Shown piece after piece: positions 16,429-23,467 of a stretch of DNA of 46,343 nucleotides (its first letter is position 1; every line of letters starts with the position of its first letter). The notes below the pieces were generated by a model. That model was not told the origin of the DNA and did no database searches. It saw only the letters and a list, made by a program, of their open reading frames with translations. A program made the translations under genes and the position numbers. Source of the stretch: Bacteroidota bacterium (lineage in GTDB: Bacteria; Bacteroidota; Bacteroidia; UBA7662; JAIXUI01); assembly GCA_027484125.1 (NCBI GenBank), contig JAIXUI010000085.1, forward strand, positions 1 to 46,343, written 5' to 3'.

Positions 16429-16474
16429 AGGCCGGCCATTTACCCCGTATTTTCGCGGGATGAATAGCCGGCCT
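16429..16474 (+). repeat. Inverted repeat enclosing a -7-like box and the start codon
   Basis: AGGCCGGC (16429-16436) pairs with GCCGGCCT (16467-16474). Inside, CCCG (16444-16447) pairs with CGGG (16456-16459), leaving TATTTTCG in the loop and the ATG at 16460 in a symmetric internal loop of 7 + 7 bases. It may control transcription start or translation of the beta-barrel gene. Confidence 0.45.
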
Positions 16475-17026
16475 TTCGCCATTTTTATACTCTTGATGCT
16501 GAGCTTCTCTTTAAGAACTCATGCACAAACGGACGATGTTTATACCGCAGTTGGTCTCGACTTCAGTCTTCCAGTTCAGGATTTTAGTGAAGTATCGACC
16601 TTCGGCGTAGGCCTCAACGCCCGCTTTGACCAGCGCTTTTACAAACAATTTAGCGCTACTATTGGCATTGGATATTCCTACTTCAGCGCTAGTGCGCGCC
16701 TCGATGGCAGCAAAGCCGACAGCCTTACATCTCCATTTATCAACTACATTCCCATCAAAGCCGGTATCAAGTATAACCTGAGTAAAGCCCTCTACGTAAT
16801 TGCCGAGGCCGGCGTAGCGCGAACTTGGACCAGCAACGACGGTGTGGATGAAGTGAAACGACTTCGCTTTTGTTTTGCCCCCGGTTTTGGCCTTTACACC
16901 GAAACCCCTTGGGGTAGATTCGATGTTCATGCACGGGTAGAAGGCTTTATGTTAGGCTCCCGAGATGATATACAGGCCCCTACTTACTTCTTCCCTTCTT
17001 TACGCATCGCTTATTGCTTCCAATGA
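16460..17026 (+). CDS. Outer-membrane beta-barrel protein
   Basis: The 188-residue protein starts at 16460 (signal peptide of ~23 residues, cleavage THA|QTDD); an upstream in-frame ATG at 16403 is rejected because it would put the signal peptide 20 residues inside. The mature part alternates polar and hydrophobic residues with YTAVGLDFSLP, GVGLNARFDQRFYK, FSATIGIGYSYFS, IPIKAGIKYNLSKALYVIAEAGV and a terminal strand ending in aromatic F-Q (SLRIAYCFQ), typical of eight-stranded barrels folded by the BAM complex. Specific function is not visible. The stop overlaps the next ATG (ATGA). Confidence 0.75.
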   Translation: MNSRPFAIFILLMLSFSLRTHAQTDDVYTAVGLDFSLPVQDFSEVSTFGVGLNARFDQRFYKQFSATIGIGYSYFSASARLDGSKADSLTSPFINYIPIKAGIKYNLSKALYVIAEAGVARTWTSNDGVDEVKRLRFCFAPGFGLYTETPWGRFDVHARVEGFMLGSRDDIQAPTYFFPSLRIAYCFQ

Positions 17027-18000
17027 TGAATCTTAATCCGCATAATGGCATCCTGATTACCGGTGCTTGTGGCATGGTAGGCTCCCACCTCATCGACTTC
17101 TACTACCAAAAAAACGAGGTGGTTGTAGGGACTTTCTTCCGTCCAACGATATTGTTCGATGAGATGGTCGGCAAATGCCAATTGGTGAACCTAGATGTGA
17201 GAAACAAAGATGGAATGATGGCTTTAATCGCTGAAATGCGTCCTCAAACCATCTTCCATTTAGCCGCACAAAGCTATCCTACTGTTTCCTGGAGCCAACC
17301 GATTGAGACCTTCGATGCCAATGTCAATGGCACTATTCATCTTTTCGAAGCCATTCGCGCAGTTCGGGCTGAAAACCCTGACTATGACCCCATGGTGGTG
17401 GTAGCATGTTCCAGCGCAGAATATGGCGCTTCTCTTAAGCCGGAAAATGTGCCGATAAGCGAACAGGCGGAACTCCTTCCTCTACATCCTTATGGGGTGA
17501 GCAAGGTAGCGCAAGATTTACTCGCCTATCAGTATTGGGCTGGCTTTGGTATCAGAAGCATTCGCGCCAGAATCTTCAATACCACCGGTCCTAGAAAACA
17601 AAATGATGCAGCTGGTGATTTCACCAAGCGTGCCATTGAAATTGAAAAAGGACTTAATAATCGCTTAAGAGTAGGCAATCTTTCAGGCGAGCGTGCCATC
17701 ACCGATGTACGTGACATGGCTCACGCTCTGCGGCTGCTTGCCGAAAAAGGAAAACCGGGAGAAGCTTACAACATCTGTGGCGAAATGGCTTATCCCATGT
17801 CCGCCATCGTAGATATCATTCAAAGAGAAGTGAAAGTCCCGTTTGAAATTTGGCAAGATCCTGCGCTCATGCGCCCTACCGACGAAGCCATCATCTGGGG
17901 GGATAATTCCAAACTGAAAGCAGATACCGGCTGGACACAAACTTACTCGCTAGAACAAACCATCACTGACATGCTCAACTACTGGAGGGCTAACCTATGA
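17023..18000 (+). CDS. GDP-sugar 4,6-dehydratase/reductase-like SDR
   Basis: The 325-residue extended SDR has the cofactor motif TGACGMVG (13-20), catalytic YGVSK (Y157, K161), SSAEYG (130-135) and the segment FNTTGPRKQND that is characteristic of the GDP-mannose 4,6-dehydratase / GDP-4-keto-6-deoxymannose reductase group; the end RPTDEAIIWGDNSKL also fits. It should act on a GDP-linked hexose or heptose to give deoxy or epimerised sugars for surface glycans. The start is inside the end of the beta-barrel gene (ATGA overlap). Its own stop overlaps the HddA-type kinase by 4 bases, so a heptose substrate is a reasonable inference. Confidence 0.82.
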   Translation: MMNLNPHNGILITGACGMVGSHLIDFYYQKNEVVVGTFFRPTILFDEMVGKCQLVNLDVRNKDGMMALIAEMRPQTIFHLAAQSYPTVSWSQPIETFDANVNGTIHLFEAIRAVRAENPDYDPMVVVACSSAEYGASLKPENVPISEQAELLPLHPYGVSKVAQDLLAYQYWAGFGIRSIRARIFNTTGPRKQNDAAGDFTKRAIEIEKGLNNRLRVGNLSGERAITDVRDMAHALRLLAEKGKPGEAYNICGEMAYPMSAIVDIIQREVKVPFEIWQDPALMRPTDEAIIWGDNSKLKADTGWTQTYSLEQTITDMLNYWRANL

Positions 18001-19031
18001 TTTATCGTGCTAAAGCTCCTTTAAGACTCGGATTTGCAGGTGGAGGTACTGATGTAAGCCCCTTTTGCGACTTACATGGAGGGTTAATCCTGAATGCATG
18101 CATCAGCATGTACGCCTATGCCACCATAGAATTGGTTGAAGAACCTGAAATCGTGATTCACGCCATCGACAAGAAGGAAACTTACACCTTCCCTTTCGCG
18201 GAAGAATTGCCCATTAACGGTGAACTTGATTTGCTTAAAGGCGTTTACAATCATCTTCGCAAGGCTTTTCCGGAGAGCCCGTGGCGTGGCTTCAAACTCT
18301 CTACTTATGTAGATGCTGAAGCTGGAAGCGGACTGGGCTCTTCCTCAACATTGGTTGTTGCTATCATTGGCGCATTCATGGAATGGCTGAAGTTGCCCTT
18401 AGGCGAATATGATATCGCACAGATGGCTTACCACATTGAACGCAATGAGTTAGGCATGGCCGGAGGAAGGCAAGATCAATATGCCGCAGCTTTCGGAGGA
18501 TTCAACTTCATGGAGTTCTACGAAAACGACAAAGTGATTGTCAATCCACTTCGTATCAAACAACCCGTGGTTGCGGAACTGGAAAACAACCTTCTGCTCT
18601 ATTATACAGGCACCAGCAGGTTGTCTAGTCTTATAATAGAAGCACAATCGAAAAACATTGCCGGGAAAAAAGACAGCTCGCTGGATGCCATGTTCCAGCT
18701 AAAAGAACAAGCCCGCCAAATGAAAGAAGCCATTCTGAAAGGCCGTCTTTCAGAAATGGGCCACATCCTCGACTTTGGCTGGCAGCATAAAAAGCGAACC
18801 GCAGATGGTATCAGCAATCCATTGATTGATAAAATTTACACTGAGGCCATTGCTGCGGGCGCCACGGGAGGTAAAATTTCTGGTGCCGGTGGTGGTGGAT
18901 ACATGTTCTTTTATTGCCCTGCTAATACGAGGTTCACGGTATCCGAAAGCATACAGCAGTTTGGCGGCCAAGTAAAAAAAGTAGCTTTTTCGCTTGAAGG
19001 CCTTACAACATGGACATATACTGAAAAGTAG
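17997..19031 (+). CDS. hddA: D-glycero-alpha-D-manno-heptose 7-phosphate kinase (GHMP family)
   Basis: The 344-residue GHMP kinase should phosphorylate C1 of D-glycero-D-manno-heptose 7-phosphate on the route to GDP-heptose. It starts with KAPLRLGFAGGGTDVSPF, has the ATP motif GLGSSS (112-117), the segment GGRQDQYAAAFGG and the C-terminal GKISGAGGGGYMFF, all typical of HddA. Related GHMP kinases for other sugars remain possible. The gene is coupled to the GDP-sugar SDR (4-base overlap). The other pathway enzymes (GmhA, a GmhB phosphatase of usual type, HddC) are not in the window. Confidence 0.82.
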   Translation: MIYRAKAPLRLGFAGGGTDVSPFCDLHGGLILNACISMYAYATIELVEEPEIVIHAIDKKETYTFPFAEELPINGELDLLKGVYNHLRKAFPESPWRGFKLSTYVDAEAGSGLGSSSTLVVAIIGAFMEWLKLPLGEYDIAQMAYHIERNELGMAGGRQDQYAAAFGGFNFMEFYENDKVIVNPLRIKQPVVAELENNLLLYYTGTSRLSSLIIEAQSKNIAGKKDSSLDAMFQLKEQARQMKEAILKGRLSEMGHILDFGWQHKKRTADGISNPLIDKIYTEAIAAGATGGKISGAGGGGYMFFYCPANTRFTVSESIQQFGGQVKKVAFSLEGLTTWTYTEK

Positions 19032-19034
19032 GCC

Positions 19035-19064
19035 TTGCGAAAGGAAACGATTTTCTTAGTTTTG
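19035..19064 (+). promoter_or_regulatory. tRNA-Arg promoter
   Basis: TTG (19035-19037), a 19-bp spacer and TAGTTTTG (19057-19064) match the Bacteroidota consensus exactly, 16 bases before the tRNA. Confidence 0.85.
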
Positions 19065-19080
19065 CATCCGCTTAGGCAGG

Positions 19081-19154
19081 GTTCCCATAGCTCAACTGGA
19101 TAGAGCAATTGCCTTCTAAGCAATAGGTTTCAGGTTCGAGCCCTGATGGGAACG
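19081..19154 (+). tRNA. tRNA-Arg, anticodon TCT
   Basis: The cloverleaf folds fully: acceptor 19081-19087 with 19147-19153, D stem GCTC/GAGC, anticodon stem ATTGC/GCAAT with loop CTTCTAA (anticodon TCT, reading AGA), and T arm with GGTTCGAGCCC. Discriminator is G19154. CCA is not encoded. It has its own promoter and terminator. Confidence 0.95.
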
Positions 19155-19155
19155 C

Positions 19156-19190
19156 AAAAAGCCTCTGGAGAGATTCCAGAGGCTTTTTTT
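19156..19190 (+). terminator. Terminator of tRNA-Arg
   Basis: A perfect 14-bp stem (19156-19169 with 19175-19188) with a 5-base loop ends in T7, directly after the tRNA. Confidence 0.9.
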
Positions 19191-19319
19191 GTGACTTCCA
19201 CACGCAAAAAGTTACGCAGCACAATTTGCGCACTTTGCCTAACCTTTGAGGACAGCGTGAAAAAGCCTCATCGAGTGCTGATTGCAAGGTCAATATATTT
19301 TCTATTGTATGTCAATAAC
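19191..19319. other. Non-coding gap between tRNA terminator and convergent gene
   Basis: This 129-bp stretch shows no gene with plausible coding character, no tRNA and no strong repeat. Confidence 0.5.
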
Positions 19320-19347
19320 AGAAAAGGGGGCCGAAGCCCCCTTTTCT
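19320..19347 (-). terminator. Terminator of the PorE-like gene
   Basis: A 12-bp stem (19320-19331 with 19336-19347) with G5/C5 core. Read on the minus strand the loop is C(TTCG)G, a very stable tetraloop, followed by TTTTCT. It starts about 20 bases after the stop codon at 19367. Confidence 0.88.
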
Positions 19348-19366
19348 ACATCAGGATACTATCCTA

Positions 19367-21367
19367 TTATTTCTTGTCATCGCCTGCGTTATTGAACATT
19401 TCATCACCGTCTTGTGATTCTTGTCCAGTTACGCGCTTGTACTTAATGATGCCTTTAAAGTCTGAAGAAAGAACTTTGAAGGTCGTACGGCGGTTGATTT
19501 GATGTTCTTCCTCAGTACACTGAACACCATTGGCACAACGGTTCAACAATTTGGTTTCACCAAATCCTTGAGCTGTCAGGCGCTCTTTCTCAATGCCTTG
19601 TTCAATCAGGTAGTTAACCACGCTTTGAGCACGACGCTGAGACAAGTCAAGGTTATATTCATCAGAACCACGAGAGTCGGTGTGAGAGTTGATGCCAATG
19701 CGAAGGTTTGGTGACGTTTTAAGAATGCCAACAAGCTTCATCAACTTCGTTTTAGAAGTATCGCGGAGTTTGTCAGAATCGAGGTCATACAAGATATCTT
19801 CGAGGGTAATTTCTTCCAAAGGAACCGGCTTCAAAGGAATGTCAATGGTGAAATTCTTTGAAACAGGCTGATTTTTGGTACTTACTTCCGCAGAATTTCC
19901 AAAATAATCACGGCGGCTAACCAACAGTTGATAAGAAGCATTTTCCTTCAGTTTGAAAGAATACTGTCCTTTGCTGTCAGTGGTTACACTCTGATAAGTT
20001 GAATCGTCAGGATTTAGCAGCTTGATATCGGAATTAGCAAGAGGATTGCGGGTAGAGTCATCGAACACTATACCTGCCACATTGAAAATCAAAGGATTAA
20101 GTTTCCAAATGTAAATATCATCAGAACCTTTACCACCTTCGCGGTTAGAGCTCATAAAACCTTTGTCTTTCGTTGGGCGAGCTACAAAAGCGAAATCATC
20201 AGCACCTGAGTTGATAGGTGCTTTCATGTTTTCAGGCGTACTCCAAGTGGTCCCACCACCTTCAGCACGGAAAACATCAAGTCCACCCATTCCGAGGTGA
20301 TAATCAGAGGAAAAATAAAGGGTGTTGTCTTTGGTGATGTAAGGGAACATTTCATCACCGGGAGTATTGATGGCAGCGCCTAAATTGATTGGGGCTTCTG
20401 GTTTTCCACCACCTTTTCCAAGGTTCGCCATCCAAATGTCGCGGCCGCCTAGCCCACCTGGAGCATTGGTAGCCACGAAATAGAGGGTTTTCTCATCGCC
20501 GGAAAGTGCTGGTTGGCCGATGGTGATGGTATCACCAAACAAGCCCATAGTTTCAGGCGCAGACCAAGTAGTTCCCTGTTTTTTTGACATAAAAATTCGG
20601 CAGCCCCCTTTTTTACTATCGCAAATGGTATAGAAGGCTAGGGTTCCTGCTTTGTTGAACGTACTTGCTCCTTCATTGTAAGAAGAGTTTACCTCACCTT
20701 CAAGAGGCTTAACGTCAGAGAACTTTCCCTTTTTATCAGCATAAGACTCAAACAAGTCTGAGAATTCTTCACCGGTACGGCCATAGATTTTCTTTCCGGT
20801 AGCTTCTTCACGAGTAGACGTAAACACAATACCATTGGATTTGTAGAAAGACACACCATAGTCGGAATACTTGGTATTCACAGACTTCATGTTTTCAACC
20901 TCGTAACGAGAGGGGGTGGCTTTCCAATCTTTAGCCAATTTGCAACCATCTAGGGCTCTAGTAGCCTCTTTATCATCGGGCTTAAGACCTAAATAGGCAT
21001 TATATTGTTCAATAGCGAGGTCATACTTCTCATTCATTCGAAGGATTCGAGCGTATTGAATATGCAGTTCGGGGTCTGAGAAGCCTGCTTTCAGCGCCTT
21101 ATCGTACCAGCCTTCCGCAAGTTTTGGGTAGTTAGCCAAGCGATAGCATTCGGCGATACGGAAAGAGGCTTTGCCTTTAACGTCCTTAGTTTTTTCTTTC
21201 TCCTTGTAATTTTTGGTTGCCGGCTTTTTATAGGCCTCAACCGCTTCAAAATAAAGCTCGAGATTGAAAAGCTTGTCTCCGGCCTCCAGTTCCTTTTGAG
21301 CAGAAGCGCTGAAGGTGCAGGCTGCAACCAGCAGGAGCGCCAGGGAGAGTCTTCGAATATGCAACAT
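19367..21367 (-). CDS. PorE-like TPR/PD40/CRD/OmpA envelope protein
   Basis: The 666-residue protein has a signal peptide (cleavage SASA|QKE; an LVAAC lipobox-like segment also lies in it). Domains follow in order: TPR helices (~25-150), a PD40/WD40-like propeller with repeats such as PALSGDEKTLYFVA, FPYITKDNTLYFSSD and GFMSSNREGGKGSDDIY (~165-430), a carboxypeptidase-regulatory-like domain (FNVAGIVFDDSTRNPL, ~435-515) and an OmpA-type peptidoglycan-binding domain (YDLDSDKL, then INSHTDSRGSDEYNLDLSQRRA, then RRTTFKV). This order matches T9SS protein PorE, though Bacteroidota carry several paralogues. ATG 21367 is chosen because the promoter covers the upstream alternative at 21421. Confidence 0.82.
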   Translation of the reverse strand: MLHIRRLSLALLLVAACTFSASAQKELEAGDKLFNLELYFEAVEAYKKPATKNYKEKEKTKDVKGKASFRIAECYRLANYPKLAEGWYDKALKAGFSDPELHIQYARILRMNEKYDLAIEQYNAYLGLKPDDKEATRALDGCKLAKDWKATPSRYEVENMKSVNTKYSDYGVSFYKSNGIVFTSTREEATGKKIYGRTGEEFSDLFESYADKKGKFSDVKPLEGEVNSSYNEGASTFNKAGTLAFYTICDSKKGGCRIFMSKKQGTTWSAPETMGLFGDTITIGQPALSGDEKTLYFVATNAPGGLGGRDIWMANLGKGGGKPEAPINLGAAINTPGDEMFPYITKDNTLYFSSDYHLGMGGLDVFRAEGGGTTWSTPENMKAPINSGADDFAFVARPTKDKGFMSSNREGGKGSDDIYIWKLNPLIFNVAGIVFDDSTRNPLANSDIKLLNPDDSTYQSVTTDSKGQYSFKLKENASYQLLVSRRDYFGNSAEVSTKNQPVSKNFTIDIPLKPVPLEEITLEDILYDLDSDKLRDTSKTKLMKLVGILKTSPNLRIGINSHTDSRGSDEYNLDLSQRRAQSVVNYLIEQGIEKERLTAQGFGETKLLNRCANGVQCTEEEHQINRRTTFKVLSSDFKGIIKYKRVTGQESQDGDEMFNNAGDDKK

Positions 21368-21391
21368 CGCAGGTGGTTTGGTTTGGAATAT

Positions 21392-21421
21392 CAAATTTAG
21401 TGTAATATACAGATTGACCAA
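21392..21421 (-). promoter_or_regulatory. Promoter of the PorE-like gene
   Basis: On the minus strand TTG (21419-21421), 19 bp and TAAATTTG (21392-21399) match the consensus. The predicted leader is about 18 bases. Confidence 0.85.
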
Positions 21422-21424
21422 CTA

Positions 21425-22240
21425 TCAGAGGTCCTTCCAAAGGTCAATCTGTTGAAGTTGAAGTTTATTTCCGAAGAAAAGCCTGGCTGATTTCTGAAAG
21501 GACTCTGTAAAATCAGAGACATAAAAGGTGCGTCGGCCTTTAGTTTGTTCGGTATTGAGCCAGTTTCGTTCTTCAAGTGCGGCAGCCAATGCTTCTGCCA
21601 CTTGAAAGGCGGAATCCACAATTTCGACTTTACCTTGATAGAAACGTTCTATTTCCGGCAAAATTAATGGGTAATGTGTGCAGCCCAAGATGAGCTTTTT
21701 CACAGGTTTCAAACGTCGGTTTGACAGGTAGCTGTTGATGATGGTTTTCGAAATGTTATTATCGAAAAAACCTTCCTCAATCATGGGCGCAAGAAGCGGA
21801 GTAGCTACTTCTTCAACTGGCATAGCCGGATTCAACTCATGCAACTTCCGGCTGTAAATGCCTGATTTTACGGTTGCTTTGGTAGCAATGAGGCCTACTT
21901 TTCCAACCGTGTAATGCTTGTTTACATAACGAACGGTAGGATCAATTACATTGATCACGGGAATTTCATTCCCAACGAACGCTTCAACAGCCTTGCCTCC
22001 TAATGAGCTTGCAGTATTACATGCAATCACAATTGCTTTCACATGATGCGACATCAGGAAGCGAGTAATTCCTAAAGAATATCGCGTAATAAGCTCTGGG
22101 GATTTATCCCCATACGGAAGATGTGCAGTATCTCCAAAGTAGAGCAAGTGTTCTCCCGGAAGTCGCTTCATGATAGCGGACGCCACTGTTAAACCACCTA
22201 TTCCGGAGTCAAAAACACCAATGGGGCGAGTATCTGCCAT
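21425..22240 (-). CDS. murI: Glutamate racemase
   Basis: The 271-residue enzyme makes D-glutamate for peptidoglycan from L-glutamate without a cofactor. FDSGIGGLTV (10-19) contains the substrate-binding Asp-Ser; the two catalytic cysteines are C74 (ACNTASS) and C187 (LGCTHYP). Length is usual. ATG 22240 is chosen; the alternative at 22267 lies right at the T run of the preceding terminator and would add nine unlike residues. No promoter of good match is seen between terminator and start, so read-through from the skp genes may supply its transcript. Confidence 0.95.
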   Translation of the reverse strand: MADTRPIGVFDSGIGGLTVASAIMKRLPGEHLLYFGDTAHLPYGDKSPELITRYSLGITRFLMSHHVKAIVIACNTASSLGGKAVEAFVGNEIPVINVIDPTVRYVNKHYTVGKVGLIATKATVKSGIYSRKLHELNPAMPVEEVATPLLAPMIEEGFFDNNISKTIINSYLSNRRLKPVKKLILGCTHYPLILPEIERFYQGKVEIVDSAFQVAEALAAALEERNWLNTEQTKGRRTFYVSDFTESFQKSARLFFGNKLQLQQIDLWKDL

Positions 22241-22269
22241 AATGTGAAGGTCAGTAGAAGTAGGCATAA

Positions 22270-22293
22270 AAAAACCGCCTGATGGCGGTTTTT
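22270..22293 (-). terminator. Terminator between skp and murI
   Basis: A 10-bp stem (22270-22279 with 22284-22293), loop of 4, followed on the minus strand by a run of Ts. It ends the bamA-skp block. Confidence 0.85.
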
Positions 22294-22303
22294 ATTGTTA
22301 AGA

Positions 22304-22864
22304 CTATTTTCGTGGCGCCTTAGGTTTTTCGTCGGCTGGGGCTGCCGGCATTCCAGTAAGGTTTAGTTTTTTCTTTACAAGGTCGAGGATGTTGTCACTA
22401 TCCTGAGCGTAGAGCACAGTTCCGGTGCTACTGTCAAAGATGTAACCATACTTACCTTCAGCAGCTACCTCTTTGATGGCTTTTTCTACTTTTTTAAAGA
22501 TAGGAGAGTACAATTCTTCTTTCTTTTTACCAATGTTTTGCTGAGCACTTTGCTGGAAATCATCGATACGTTGCTGCAAGTCTTGAATTTCCTTCTCACG
22601 AATTTCTTTTACAGCATCAGCAAGGGTGGCTTTCTTGGCCTGATAATCTTGATATTTATTCTGAAGTTCTTCAACCATGGCTTTGAGTTGGGTTTGAAGG
22701 TCAGAAGTAAATTTCTTCAAGTCTTCATCTGCTTTTTTAGTGTCAGACATCATACCTACCACCTCTGAAGAGTTGATATGGCCGAAGCGAGTCTGCGCCA
22801 TGAGGCTACCGGAAAAGGCTGCAAGCATCAGGGCGAGGAGGGCGATTTTTTTAAACATGGACAT
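22304..22864 (-). CDS. Skp/OmpH-family periplasmic chaperone (second copy)
   Basis: The 186-residue protein has a signal peptide (cleavage SLMA|QTR) and the long charged coiled-coil arms of Skp (about 45-125), then the conserved end of the family (KEVAAEGKYGYIFDSS, then VLYAQDSDNILDLVKKKL). A proline/alanine/lysine tail follows. Skp holds unfolded outer-membrane proteins between Sec and the BAM complex. It is the last gene of the PorG-like/uppS/bamA/skp block. MSMFKK and MFKK (22858) are both possible starts; the first is given. A TATATTTG element just upstream could start an extra transcript. Confidence 0.9.
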   Translation of the reverse strand: MSMFKKIALLALMLAAFSGSLMAQTRFGHINSSEVVGMMSDTKKADEDLKKFTSDLQTQLKAMVEELQNKYQDYQAKKATLADAVKEIREKEIQDLQQRIDDFQQSAQQNIGKKKEELYSPIFKKVEKAIKEVAAEGKYGYIFDSSTGTVLYAQDSDNILDLVKKKLNLTGMPAAPADEKPKAPRK

Positions 22865-22875
22865 TAGATTGGTTT

Positions 22876-22883
22876 CAAATATA
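22876..22883 (-). promoter_or_regulatory. Candidate internal -7 element before the second skp (TATATTTG)
   Basis: On the minus strand TATATTTG lies in the 27-bp gap between the two skp genes, 11 bases before the ATG. No -33 TTG is seen, so support is partial. Confidence 0.4.
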
Positions 22884-22891
22884 GGGATTGG

Positions 22892-23467
22892 TCACTTTTT
22901 GTTAGGTTCTTTGGCTTTCTTGGCGATTCCCATCAGCTCGATTACTTCATCGCTTTTATCCAATTTAGGATTCGAGTAAAGCATCGTTACAGCACCGGAT
23001 TTATCAAAGATGACATCATAGCCTTTTTCTCGGGCAAGCTTCTGAACAGCTTCGTAAACTTTATCCTGAATGGGTTTCAACAAATCTTTCTTTTTACTAA
23101 ACACTTCACCTTCAAATCCAAATTTTCTTTTTTGAAAGTCTGCAAGCTCCGACTCTTTTTTTCGAATATCGGATTCACGCTGTGTTCGCATTTCGTCGGT
23201 GAGGAGGGCCTGCTCTGCCGCAAGGTTTCGATACATACCATCAATTTCTTTCTGGCGATCTTCGATTTCCTTGGCCCACTGTCCTGAAAGGGTTTCGACT
23301 TGTTTTTGAGCAGCGGTAAATTCCGGCATTTGACTGAGTATGTATTCGGTATCAATCCAGGCAAACCGCTGTGCACTTGCTTGCTGAACTTCTACACCGA
23401 AAAGCATGATGAAAATCATGCCAAAAATCAGTCTCCCTCTTTTTCTCAAAAAATAGCTGCGCATCAT
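22892..23467 (-). CDS. Skp/OmpH-family periplasmic chaperone (first copy)
   Basis: The 191-residue protein has a long signal peptide with a basic start (cleavage QASA|QRF) and the Skp coiled coil (about 50-140), ending with KLAREKGYDVIFDKSG and a lysine-rich tail. Two adjacent ATGs exist; the first overlaps the last base of the bamA stop codon (TGATGATG), so it is translationally coupled to bamA. The pair of OmpH/Skp proteins after bamA is the arrangement known from Porphyromonas gingivalis. The two copies differ widely in sequence and are not a recent duplication. Confidence 0.92.
   Translation of the reverse strand: MMRSYFLRKRGRLIFGMIFIMLFGVEVQQASAQRFAWIDTEYILSQMPEFTAAQKQVETLSGQWAKEIEDRQKEIDGMYRNLAAEQALLTDEMRTQRESDIRKKESELADFQKRKFGFEGEVFSKKKDLLKPIQDKVYEAVQKLAREKGYDVIFDKSGAVTMLYSNPKLDKSDEVIELMGIAKKAKEPNKK

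Noticed and set aside
19146-19502. 118-residue + strand open frame after tRNA-Arg
   Set aside because: It begins inside the tRNA, crosses two terminators and runs antisense into the PorE-like gene; it is not a gene.
21368-21421. Extended N-terminus of the PorE-like protein (start 21421)
   Set aside because: The added stretch contains the TTG/TAAATTTG promoter and would place the signal peptide after 18 extra residues.
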